DNA of 7,072 nt, taken from contig JAFGFV010000277.1 of the NCBI GenBank assembly GCA_016930895.1, positions 1 through 7,072 of the forward strand. The letters run 5' to 3'. Position 1 is the stretch's first letter, and the number at the start of each line of letters is the position of its first letter. Of this stretch, positions 1-6,123 are shown in pieces. Both the position numbers and the translations under genes were made by a program. Below the pieces are notes generated by a model that was not told the DNA's origin, did no database searches, and saw nothing but the letters and a program-made list of their open reading frames with translations. The DNA comes from Spirochaetales bacterium. Lineage in GTDB: Bacteria; Spirochaetota; Spirochaetia; SZUA-6; DRHE01.

Positions 1-768
1 ATCGTCGACGCCCACGTGCACACCGGCTACCCGGGGATCTTCTTCTCTCCCGAGGTCGACGCCGCCGCTCTGGTCCGGCGCATGGACCGTCTCCGGATCC
101 AGTACGCGGTCAACCTGAGCTCCATGCACAGCCTCCAGGGCGCCACCCTGGGCGAGCTGGAAAACGCCCAGCGGGACTGCGAGGAATCGGGGGGGCGGGT
201 GTTCTTCTGCGGCTTCTTCGACCCCCGGCGCGCGGACGCGGACCTGGCGGTCCTCGAGAAAGGCATGCACCTGGGCGGGTTCCGGGGCATCAAGATCCAC
301 CCCTCCTTCAACAAGGTGTCCGCCGAAGACCCCCGCTACGACGCGGTCTGGAGTTTCGCGGCGCAGCACGGCCTGCCCATCGTGGCCCATACCTGGAGCG
401 TGTCGAGCTACAATCCGGTCCAGGTGCTCTCGACGCCGGACAAGTTCGAGCCCTACGTCACGAAGTATCCCGAGGTGCGGTTCGTGCTGGCCCACTCCGG
501 GGGCCGGGGCGAGGGCCAGCGGGAGGCCGTGCGCATGGCCCGGGAGCACCCGAACGTGTACATGGACTTCGCAGGGGACATCTACTGCCAGGGTTACTTC
601 GAGGGCATGGCGGAGGCGGGTATCCTGGACCGGGTGCTGTTCGGCAGCGACTATCCCTGGATCGACGCCCGCTCGCACCTGACCCGGGTGTACCTCGCCG
701 ATCTCCCGGTGCAGGCCAAGCAGGCCATCCTGCGGGACAACGCCCTGCGGGTCTACGGGCTGGAGTAG
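1..768 (+). CDS. Metal-dependent amidohydrolase (amidohydrolase_2 type), 5' end cut by window
   Basis: Probable TIM-barrel hydrolase or decarboxylase of the amidohydrolase-2 family, which acts on C-N or C-O bonds or decarboxylates acids in the cytoplasm. The reading frame is open from base 1. The first codons give IVDAHVHTG, the N-terminal D-x-H-x-H metal motif, with His codons at 13-15 and 19-21. A GTG at 16 lies inside this motif, so it cannot be the start; the true start is upstream, probably by only a few codons. Later motifs come in family order: GIKIHP (about 286-303), a metal-type His in PIVAHTW (His 388-390), VLAHSGG (about 481-501) and the catalytic-type Asp in FGSDYPW (Asp 649-651). 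The visible 255 residues approach the usual family length of about 270-300. The gene ends in TAG and is followed after 26 nt by the URO-D-family gene, probably in the same operon. The substrate cannot be read from the sequence. The family call is firm, the reaction is not. Confidence 0.92.
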   Translation: MVDAHVHTGYPGIFFSPEVDAAALVRRMDRLRIQYAVNLSSMHSLQGATLGELENAQRDCEESGGRVFFCGFFDPRRADADLAVLEKGMHLGGFRGIKIHPSFNKVSAEDPRYDAVWSFAAQHGLPIVAHTWSVSSYNPVQVLSTPDKFEPYVTKYPEVRFVLAHSGGRGEGQREAVRMAREHPNVYMDFAGDIYCQGYFEGMAEAGILDRVLFGSDYPWIDARSHLTRVYLADLPVQAKQAILRDNALRVYGLE

Positions 769-794
769 GGAATGCAACAGCTGGAGACCCCGCC

Positions 795-1904
795 ATGGCC
801 GTGAGCGTCCGCACCGACCGCTTCGAGCCCTGCGGGGGCGGGCCGGACAAGGAGCGCCTGCTGGCCACCTACCGCGGGGAGAAGACCGATCGGGTGCCCA
901 ACTTCGAGGTGCTGATCGAGAGCGAGCACGTGCGGCGCATCCTCGGCCGCCCCGCGGGGGACACCCTGGGGGTGGGCGGGGAGGTGGCCAAGGGTGCCGG
1001 GGCCAGCGAGAGCGTGGTGCGCCCGATGTATCCGAAGGACTACATTGAGCTGTGCCGGATCATCGGCCAGGACTGCATCTGCCTGGAGTGCATGTGGACC
1101 CCGATCTACCGGCGGTCCGAGGACGGAACGCTGAGCAAGCTCTACGACCGGAGCTTCAAGTCCCGGGCGGACCTGGGGCGGGTGGTGTGGCCGGGGGAGG
1201 CGGACATGGAGCGCACCCTGGGGTACCTCCGGGAGTACGTGGCGGCGGTGAAGGGGACTCCGGTCGGGGTATGCCTGGGCGGAGCCTCCATGTTCCAGAC
1301 CCTCTACGAGTTCGTGATCGGCATGCACGACTGCATGATCATGACCATCGAGGACCCGGAGCTCCTGGAGGAGCTGATGCAGCGCTCGGCGGACTACTAC
1401 GAGGAGCTCTTCCGCCGGGCGGTGGACATCGGGGTCGATGCCATTCTCCTCGGGGACGATTTCGCCTTCAACGGCGGGCTGTTCGTGCCCCTGGCCACCT
1501 TCGAGCGGATCTGGCGCCCGCCCTACGAGCGGATCATGGCCCCCTTTCTCGAGGCCGGCATCCCTGTCAAGTTCCACTCCGACGGCAAGCTCGACGAGGC
1601 CATGGAGATGCTCCTGGACATGGGGGTCTCCTGCATCAACCCCCTGGATCCGTCGGGGATCGACTGCCGGGACTACAAGCGGCGCTACGGCCACCGGGTG
1701 ACCCTCTCGGGGGGGATCAACCTGACCTTCCCCCTGATCGAGGGCACCCCGGAGGACGTGGAGCGCACCATCGCGGAGCTTTGCGAGGCCATGAAGCCCG
1801 GCGGGCGCTGGGAGGCCGCCTCCTGTCACTCGATCGTGAACTACATCCCCCACGAGAACTTCGTGACCATGATCAACGCCATCCACAAGTATGGGCGCTA
1901 CTGA
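795..1904 (+). CDS. URO-D-fold protein (uroporphyrinogen decarboxylase / MtaA-type methyltransferase family)
   Basis: A 369-residue member of the URO-D superfamily, which contains HemE and the cobalamin-dependent methyltransferases MtaA, MtbA and CmuA. The ATG at 795 has GGAG at 783-786, 8 nt upstream. The N-terminus carries the family pattern KERLLATYRGEKTDRVPNFE (residues 19-38). The barrel shows AILLGDDFAFNGG (216-228), then VKFHSDGK (258-265), LSGGIN (304-309) followed by EGTPEDV (316-322), and a C-terminal ASCHSIVNY (342-350). In MtaA/MtbA the zinc site is His-x-Cys plus a distant Cys; here the first pair is His261-x-Asp263, with Cys344 as a possible third ligand. It is probably not HemE: it sits in a catabolic operon with no haem genes, and HSDG is typical of divergent catabolic or methyltransferase-like members. 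With the MttB homologue downstream, a role in moving a methyl group from or to a corrinoid is plausible but unproven. The last 14 nt overlap the kinase gene. Confidence 0.9.
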   Translation: MAVSVRTDRFEPCGGGPDKERLLATYRGEKTDRVPNFEVLIESEHVRRILGRPAGDTLGVGGEVAKGAGASESVVRPMYPKDYIELCRIIGQDCICLECMWTPIYRRSEDGTLSKLYDRSFKSRADLGRVVWPGEADMERTLGYLREYVAAVKGTPVGVCLGGASMFQTLYEFVIGMHDCMIMTIEDPELLEELMQRSADYYEELFRRAVDIGVDAILLGDDFAFNGGLFVPLATFERIWRPPYERIMAPFLEAGIPVKFHSDGKLDEAMEMLLDMGVSCINPLDPSGIDCRDYKRRYGHRVTLSGGINLTFPLIEGTPEDVERTIAELCEAMKPGGRWEAASCHSIVNYIPHENFVTMINAIHKYGRY

Positions 1905-3393
1905 GCCGACGGCGGGACGGCGCTCGCCTCGCGCGGCGGCGGACCCTCCCTTCCTTGCCGTCGATCTCGGGGCCAGCAGCGGGCGGGTCGTGCTGGGCCG
2001 CCTGGTGCGCGGGAGGCGCGAGCTGACCCTCGAGCTCACGGAGGTCCACCGCTTCGAAAATCGGCCGGTGCGGCTGGGCGGCACGGTGTTCTGGGACTTC
2101 CTTCACCTGTGGGGCAACGTGATCCAGGGGCTGTCGATCTGCGCGGCCAGCGGCGTCCGGCACCTGGCGGCCATGGGCGTAGACTCCTGGAACCTGGACT
2201 TCGGACTGGTGGACGAGGAAGGTTGGCTGCTCGGGAACCCGGTCTCCTACCGGGACCAGAGCGCCGGCTGGGTCGCCGAAGAAATCCCCCGGCGTCTCGA
2301 CCCCTTCGAGCTGTACCGGCGGACCGGGATGCCGGTCCTGCCGATCTCGGGCTTGGCCCGGCTCATTCAGATGGGCCGGGACAGCCGCAAGGGGCTCCTG
2401 GAGCTCGCCCGCTGGTGCCTGCCGATTCCGGATCTGGTGCGCTTCTATCTCAGCGGGGACGCCTCGATCGAGGAGACGATTTCCTGGGGCACCCAGCTCG
2501 TGGACCTGGACACCCGGAGATGGAGCGAGGAGCTGATCGCGCGCTTCGGCATACCGCGCCGGCTTCTCCCCGACCAGGTCGAACCGGGCTCCCCGGCCGG
2601 AACCCTGAGCAGGCCGGTGGCGGAGACGACCGGAGTCGCCCCCTGCCCGGTGATCGCGGTGGCCGAGCACGACACCGTCAGCGCCGCGTTCGCGGCCGGT
2701 GCGCTGGAGCCCGGGGCGGCCATTCTGTCGGTGGGAACCTGGTCGATCCTGGGCTGTCCGGTCGAGACGCCTGCGGTCAGCCCGGAGGCCCGGGAGTGGG
2801 GGTTCATGACCGAGCTCGCCTACGGACGGCTGTTTCTCGCCAAGAGCGGCGCGGGGTTCTACCTCCTGGAGGAGCTCGTCCGCTGCTGGCAGGCCAGGGG
2901 GATCGACTGCGACTACCAGGTGCTGGCCGCGCGGGCTGTGGCCGCAGCGCCCGGCCGGCTGAGGATCGATCCCGACGATCCGGTGTTCTTCTCCCCTGCC
3001 AACCTCGAGGAGGTGTTCCGCGAGTACTGCGCCGCCACGGGGCAGGAGCACACGGAAGACGTGGGAGTGATCGTCCGGGGCTTGTACGAGGGGCTGGCCG
3101 CGTCCCATGCTAAGGCCCTGGAGCAGCTGAGCCGGCTGACCCGGCGGGAGTTCCGAAGGATCGTGTTGGTGGGCGGGGTCGTCCGCAACTCCTATTACTG
3201 CGGGCTGGTGGCCGATGCCTGCGGGGTGGAGCTGATCGCCGGCCCGGCGGAAGCGACTGTGGTGGGGAATCTGTGCATCCAGGCGCTGGCCCTCGAGCGG
3301 GCCCGCCCGGAAGAGCTGGGCGCCCTGGTGGGCACGAGCTTCCCGATTGGGCGCTATCACCCCGGCGGGCGCGAGAGCTGCACCGGCGGCTGA
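1891..3393 (+). CDS. Rhamnulokinase-like FGGY-family carbohydrate kinase
   Basis: A 500-residue FGGY sugar kinase closest by eye to RhaB, which makes L-rhamnulose 1-phosphate from L-rhamnulose and ATP. The phosphate-binding motif AVDLGASSGRV (residues 23-33) is almost exactly as in E. coli RhaB. Next come DSWNLDFGLVDEEGWLLG (98-115) with SYRD, matching the RhaB DxWGVDFGLLD region, the catalytic-base motif AEHDTVSA (258-265; Asp261), the adenosine-side motif SVGTWS (280-285), VGGVVRN (427-433) and GPAEATVVGN (451-460). Length matches RhaB (489 in E. coli). The ATG at 1891 is the only possible start: an in-frame TGA lies at 1870-1872 and there is no other ATG, GTG or TTG before the phosphate motif. 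It overlaps the upstream gene by 14 nt and has no clear Shine-Dalgarno, so translation is probably coupled. No rhamnose isomerase, aldolase or transporter is seen, so the real substrate may be another ketose or deoxyketose. Confidence 0.92.
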   Translation: MGATEPTAGRRSPRAAADPPFLAVDLGASSGRVVLGRLVRGRRELTLELTEVHRFENRPVRLGGTVFWDFLHLWGNVIQGLSICAASGVRHLAAMGVDSWNLDFGLVDEEGWLLGNPVSYRDQSAGWVAEEIPRRLDPFELYRRTGMPVLPISGLARLIQMGRDSRKGLLELARWCLPIPDLVRFYLSGDASIEETISWGTQLVDLDTRRWSEELIARFGIPRRLLPDQVEPGSPAGTLSRPVAETTGVAPCPVIAVAEHDTVSAAFAAGALEPGAAILSVGTWSILGCPVETPAVSPEAREWGFMTELAYGRLFLAKSGAGFYLLEELVRCWQARGIDCDYQVLAARAVAAAPGRLRIDPDDPVFFSPANLEEVFREYCAATGQEHTEDVGVIVRGLYEGLAASHAKALEQLSRLTRREFRRIVLVGGVVRNSYYCGLVADACGVELIAGPAEATVVGNLCIQALALERARPEELGALVGTSFPIGRYHPGGRESCTGG

Positions 3394-3396
3394 CCA

Positions 3397-3403
3397 GGGA
3401 GGT
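3397..3403 (+). promoter_or_regulatory. Strong Shine-Dalgarno that sets the start of the serine hydrolase
   Basis: GGGAGGT lies just after the kinase stop (TGA 3391-3393), with its GGAGG core at 3398-3402, 7 nt before GTG 3410. This favours GTG 3410 over the in-frame ATG at 3347, which lies inside the kinase gene and would add 21 Ala/Gly/Pro-rich residues. Confidence 0.8.
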
Positions 3404-3409
3404 GCGGTC

Positions 3410-4534
3410 GTGGGAGATTCACAGGCAAACGAGGCGGTCAGGTCCATGCTGGAGGATCTGGTTGCCGGCGGCGAGGAGCTGGGACTCCAGGTGGCCGCCT
3501 ATCACAAGGGAAACCTCGTCATCGATGCCTGGGCTGGGATCGCGGACGCGCGCAGCGGCAGGAAGGTGGATGGTGAGACCCTGTTCACCGTGTTCTCCAC
3601 GACCAAGGGGATTCTCTACACGGCCATTCACCTGCTGGCCGACCGGCGGCTCCTGGACTATGACGATCCCGTGTCGCGGTATTGGCCCGCGTTTGCCGCC
3701 CGCGGCAAGCAGGACGTGACGATCCGGCAGGTGCTCACCCACACCGCAGGGGTGCCGCAGATGCCCGAGGGTGCCACCCCTGAGGATATCTGCGCCTGGG
3801 AGCGCATCTGTGCTGCGATCGCGGACCTGCCCCTTCTGTGGAAGCCGGGCGCCATGACCGGCTATCATGCCTTCACCATCGGCTGGATCCTGGGTGAGGT
3901 CCTGCACCGCGTCGACGGTCGTTCGGTGTCTCGATTCGTCAGCGAGGAGATCTGCCGTCCCCTGGGCCTGCGCAACCTGTTCCTCGGGATTCCGGAGGAG
4001 GTGGAGGAGCGGGTGGCCTTCCTCGAGGACGCTCCGCCGCCCGCGGATGCGCCGGAGCCCAGGCCACTGTCGTTCAAGGCGGTTCCCGCGAACCTGCCGG
4101 CCTCCGCGGCGCTCTTCAACCGGCCCGAGGTGCGCCGCGCCTCCATCCCGGCCGCCGGAGGCATCATGAACGCCCGCGACCTGGCCCGTCACTATGCCTG
4201 CCTGGCCACCGGGGTGGACGGCGTCCGGCTGGTGTCGGCGCAACGCGTGGCCCTGGTGGCGAAGGAGCAGACCTGCGATCTCGACCAGGTGATCGGCTTG
4301 AACATCCGCAAGGGCCTGGGGTATTTCCTTCATGGCGAGAACGGGGAGTCCATCAGCGAATCCCCTGACTCCTTCGGCCATCCGGGCGCAGGCGGCTCGG
4401 TCGGCTTCGCCGACCCGGCTCATGCCCTGGCCGTCGGCCTCACCAAGACCCGCTTGACCGCACCGGCGGATCGGAACACGGGGTCGGATGTCAAGGTCAC
4501 GGCGAGGATTCGTGAGGCGCTGGGAATCGCGTGA
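3410..4534 (+). CDS. Serine hydrolase, beta-lactamase/esterase family (S12, family VIII esterase-like)
   Basis: A 374-residue protein with the class C beta-lactamase fold, a group that includes esterases, D-aminopeptidases and lactone or amide hydrolases. From GTG 3410 the nucleophile motif is STTK (Ser63, Lys66; Ser codon 3596-3598), the second motif is GYHAFTIGW with Tyr152, and the third is GHPGAGGSVGFADP (HPG from about residue 324), replacing the KTG of true beta-lactamases. This trio is typical of family VIII-type esterases with a cytoplasmic location. No signal peptide or membrane segment is visible, which argues against a periplasmic antibiotic-resistance enzyme. The GTG start is preferred because of the GGAGG 7 nt upstream; a longer frame from ATG 3347 would overlap the kinase by 47 nt. 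The stop overlaps the start of the methyltransferase gene. In this operon it may remove an acyl group or open an ester or lactone before downstream steps. Substrate unknown. Confidence 0.9.
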   Translation: MGDSQANEAVRSMLEDLVAGGEELGLQVAAYHKGNLVIDAWAGIADARSGRKVDGETLFTVFSTTKGILYTAIHLLADRRLLDYDDPVSRYWPAFAARGKQDVTIRQVLTHTAGVPQMPEGATPEDICAWERICAAIADLPLLWKPGAMTGYHAFTIGWILGEVLHRVDGRSVSRFVSEEICRPLGLRNLFLGIPEEVEERVAFLEDAPPPADAPEPRPLSFKAVPANLPASAALFNRPEVRRASIPAAGGIMNARDLARHYACLATGVDGVRLVSAQRVALVAKEQTCDLDQVIGLNIRKGLGYFLHGENGESISESPDSFGHPGAGGSVGFADPAHALAVGLTKTRLTAPADRNTGSDVKVTARIREALGIA

Positions 4535-6072
4535 TGCGCCCCCTGAGTAGTTTTCACCGAGTCCTCTCGGACGCCGAGCTCGAGCAGCTGTACGACGCCG
4601 CGCTCGCGCTTCTGGCCGATCCCGGCATGCGCCTCGAGAACCCGGCCATGCTGTGGGCCCTGGCCGAGAAGGGCGCGGCGGTGGATCACGACAGCCGGAT
4701 CGTCCGTTTTCCGCGACAGCTCGTCGAAGAGACGCTCGCGTGTGCGCAGGCCGAAGAGCGACAGCGCGTCGCCGCCGCCCGCGGCGCCGGGAACGCGCGC
4801 GGGGAGACGGCCTACCGGGACCAACTCACCTTCAGCTGGCACACCCCCTTCCACGACCGGGTGCCCCCGGTGCAGGCCAGCTTCGGCGGGGGCGCGCCCC
4901 TGTGCTACGACCACCAGGGCAGGGTCAACCGCTACGCCACCGGGGAGGACTTCCTGCGCCTGGTGCGGTTGGCCGAGGGCCTGCCGGAGGTGGTGACCGT
5001 GGGCAATCCGGTCCACTACCTCAAGGAGCCCGACGGCAGCGACGTTCCCCCCAAGATGGTGGCAATGAAGGGGGCCGCCCTGGTGGCCCGCCACTCATCC
5101 AAGCCGGGCTGCACCTCGATCATCGACCGCCGGCAGCTTCCCTACCTGATGGAGATGGGCAGGATCGTCAAGGGCTCGGCCCAGGCTTACCTGCGGAACC
5201 CGATCCTGGTGAACATCCACGACACCGAGTCCCCTCTGCGGCTGACCCGCCCCGAAGCGGCGATCATCGAGGACATGGCCCGGGAGCGCCTGCCGATCTT
5301 GATCCTGCCGATGGTCCTGATCGGGATCTCCTCCCCGGTGTATCCGATCTCGGCGGCCATCATCGCCGCGGCGGAGATCCTCGGAGTCTGGACGGCGGTC
5401 AAGGCCCTGCGGGAGGACTGCCCAGTCCAGGCCCGCTCCGTGGCGGGAGTTCTGAACCCCGCCACCGGGGCCGCCAGCTTTGCAGCCCCGGAGGCGGTGC
5501 TGGTCGACCTGGCCGTGGCCCAGCTGTTCCGGGAGCGCTGGGGCCTGCCCTGCGGGACGGGGGTGGGCCTGATCGACGCACCCGTCCCGGGCGCGCTGTC
5601 GATCTTCGAGCGGACCTTCAAGGCCTTCTGCAGCGCCCTGGCCGGGGAGCCTGCGTTCCCCGTCGGGATCATCGGCGGGGCGGTGGTCTTCTCGCAGGAG
5701 CAGGTGCTCCTGGACCTGGACATCGCCCGCACCCAGATGCAGTACACCCGCGGCATCGGGGGGGAGCACTTCGCCGAATCCCTGGCCCTGATTCGGGAGC
5801 GGGGGATCGGCGGCCTGTTCCTGGACACCGAGCACACGGCGGCGCACTTCCGGGAGTGCCTGATGCTGCCTGCCGTGCTGGCCCGGCTCAAGAGCACGGA
5901 CGTGGCGGCCGCCCTGGGCCATGATCCGGTGGAGGCGGCCCACCGGCGCTGCCGGGAGATCCTCGAGGCCACGCCGCCATACTGTATCGAAGAAGACAAG
6001 GCCAGGGCCATCGACAAGGTGGTGCTGGAGGCCGAGCGCGCCCTGGCGGGCATCAGCGGCGCCCTGGAATAG
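4534..6072 (+). CDS. MttB-superfamily (trimethylamine methyltransferase family) protein, non-pyrrolysine type
   Basis: A 512-residue member of the MttB superfamily, whose known members transfer a methyl group from a quaternary or tertiary amine to a corrinoid protein (trimethylamine, glycine betaine, proline betaine, carnitine). Family features in order (residue numbers from the ATG): an N-terminal ALLADPGMRLEN segment (26-37) with AVDHDSRIVRFP, then CYDHQGRVNRYATGEDF (124-140), NIHDTESPLRLTR (227-239), the barrel segment IGISSPVYPISAAIIAAAEIL (263-283), ARTQMQYTRGIGGEHF (398-413) and the C-terminal DTEHTAAHFRE (431-441). There is no in-frame TAG inside the gene, so it lacks the pyrrolysine of true MttB. 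The start is ATG 4534 (TGATG overlap with the upstream stop) or the adjacent GTG 4531; GGGA at 4522-4525 sits 8 nt before the ATG. No corrinoid-binding protein gene is in the window. The methyl donor is unknown; a betaine-like compound is a guess from the family. Confidence 0.92.
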   Translation: MRPLSSFHRVLSDAELEQLYDAALALLADPGMRLENPAMLWALAEKGAAVDHDSRIVRFPRQLVEETLACAQAEERQRVAAARGAGNARGETAYRDQLTFSWHTPFHDRVPPVQASFGGGAPLCYDHQGRVNRYATGEDFLRLVRLAEGLPEVVTVGNPVHYLKEPDGSDVPPKMVAMKGAALVARHSSKPGCTSIIDRRQLPYLMEMGRIVKGSAQAYLRNPILVNIHDTESPLRLTRPEAAIIEDMARERLPILILPMVLIGISSPVYPISAAIIAAAEILGVWTAVKALREDCPVQARSVAGVLNPATGAASFAAPEAVLVDLAVAQLFRERWGLPCGTGVGLIDAPVPGALSIFERTFKAFCSALAGEPAFPVGIIGGAVVFSQEQVLLDLDIARTQMQYTRGIGGEHFAESLALIRERGIGGLFLDTEHTAAHFRECLMLPAVLARLKSTDVAAALGHDPVEAAHRRCREILEATPPYCIEEDKARAIDKVVLEAERALAGISGALE

Positions 6073-6088
6073 GGACCCCCTCGCCGGG

Positions 6089-6107
6089 GCGCGGGAAGGC
6101 TCCGCGC
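6089..6107 (+). other. GC-rich hairpin directly upstream of a Shine-Dalgarno
   Basis: GCGCGGG (6089-6095) can pair with TCCGCGC (6101-6107) around the 5-nt loop AAGGC: six G-C pairs plus one closing G-U. The 3' arm ends immediately before the AAGGAGGT ribosome binding site. There is no T-tract, so it is not a rho-independent terminator. It could affect translation of the dehydrogenase or mRNA stability in the 51-nt gap. The pairing is seen in sequence; any role is inferred. Confidence 0.45.
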
Positions 6108-6115
6108 AAGGAGGT
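6108..6115 (+). promoter_or_regulatory. Near-consensus Shine-Dalgarno of the SDR gene
   Basis: AAGGAGGT lies 8 nt before ATG 6124. It is the strongest ribosome binding site in the window and supports that start; it also suggests independent initiation rather than coupling for the last gene of the operon. Confidence 0.85.
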
Positions 6116-6123
6116 AGCGAGCC

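Noticed and set aside
16..18. GTG as the start of the amidohydrolase
   Set aside because: It encodes the middle residue of the HVH metal motif, and the frame is open upstream to base 1 with conserved sequence, so the gene begins before the window.
1360..1375. Hairpin AGCTCC-TGGA-GGAGCT
   Set aside because: It lies within the URO-D-family gene and is explained by the codons for a Glu-Leu-Leu-Glu-Glu-Leu helix; no T-tract or regulatory position.
795..1904. HemE, uroporphyrinogen decarboxylase of haem synthesis
   Set aside because: No haem genes nearby, the catabolic context, and the HSDG motif point to a divergent family member.
3347..3349. ATG as the start of the serine hydrolase
   Set aside because: It lies inside the kinase gene, has no good ribosome binding site and adds 21 low-complexity residues; GTG 3410 has GGAGG at a 7-nt spacing.
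3410..4534. Antibiotic-resistance beta-lactamase
   Set aside because: No signal peptide, HPG in place of KTG, YHAF in place of YAN/YSN, and a location within a catabolic operon fit an intracellular esterase better.
4545..4550. TAG near the start of the MttB homologue, as a possible pyrrolysine codon
   Set aside because: It is out of frame; the frame here reads CTG AGT AGT. The terminal TAG at 6070-6072 is also not read through: another TAG follows in frame 45 nt later at 6115-6117, and TAG ends two other genes in the window.
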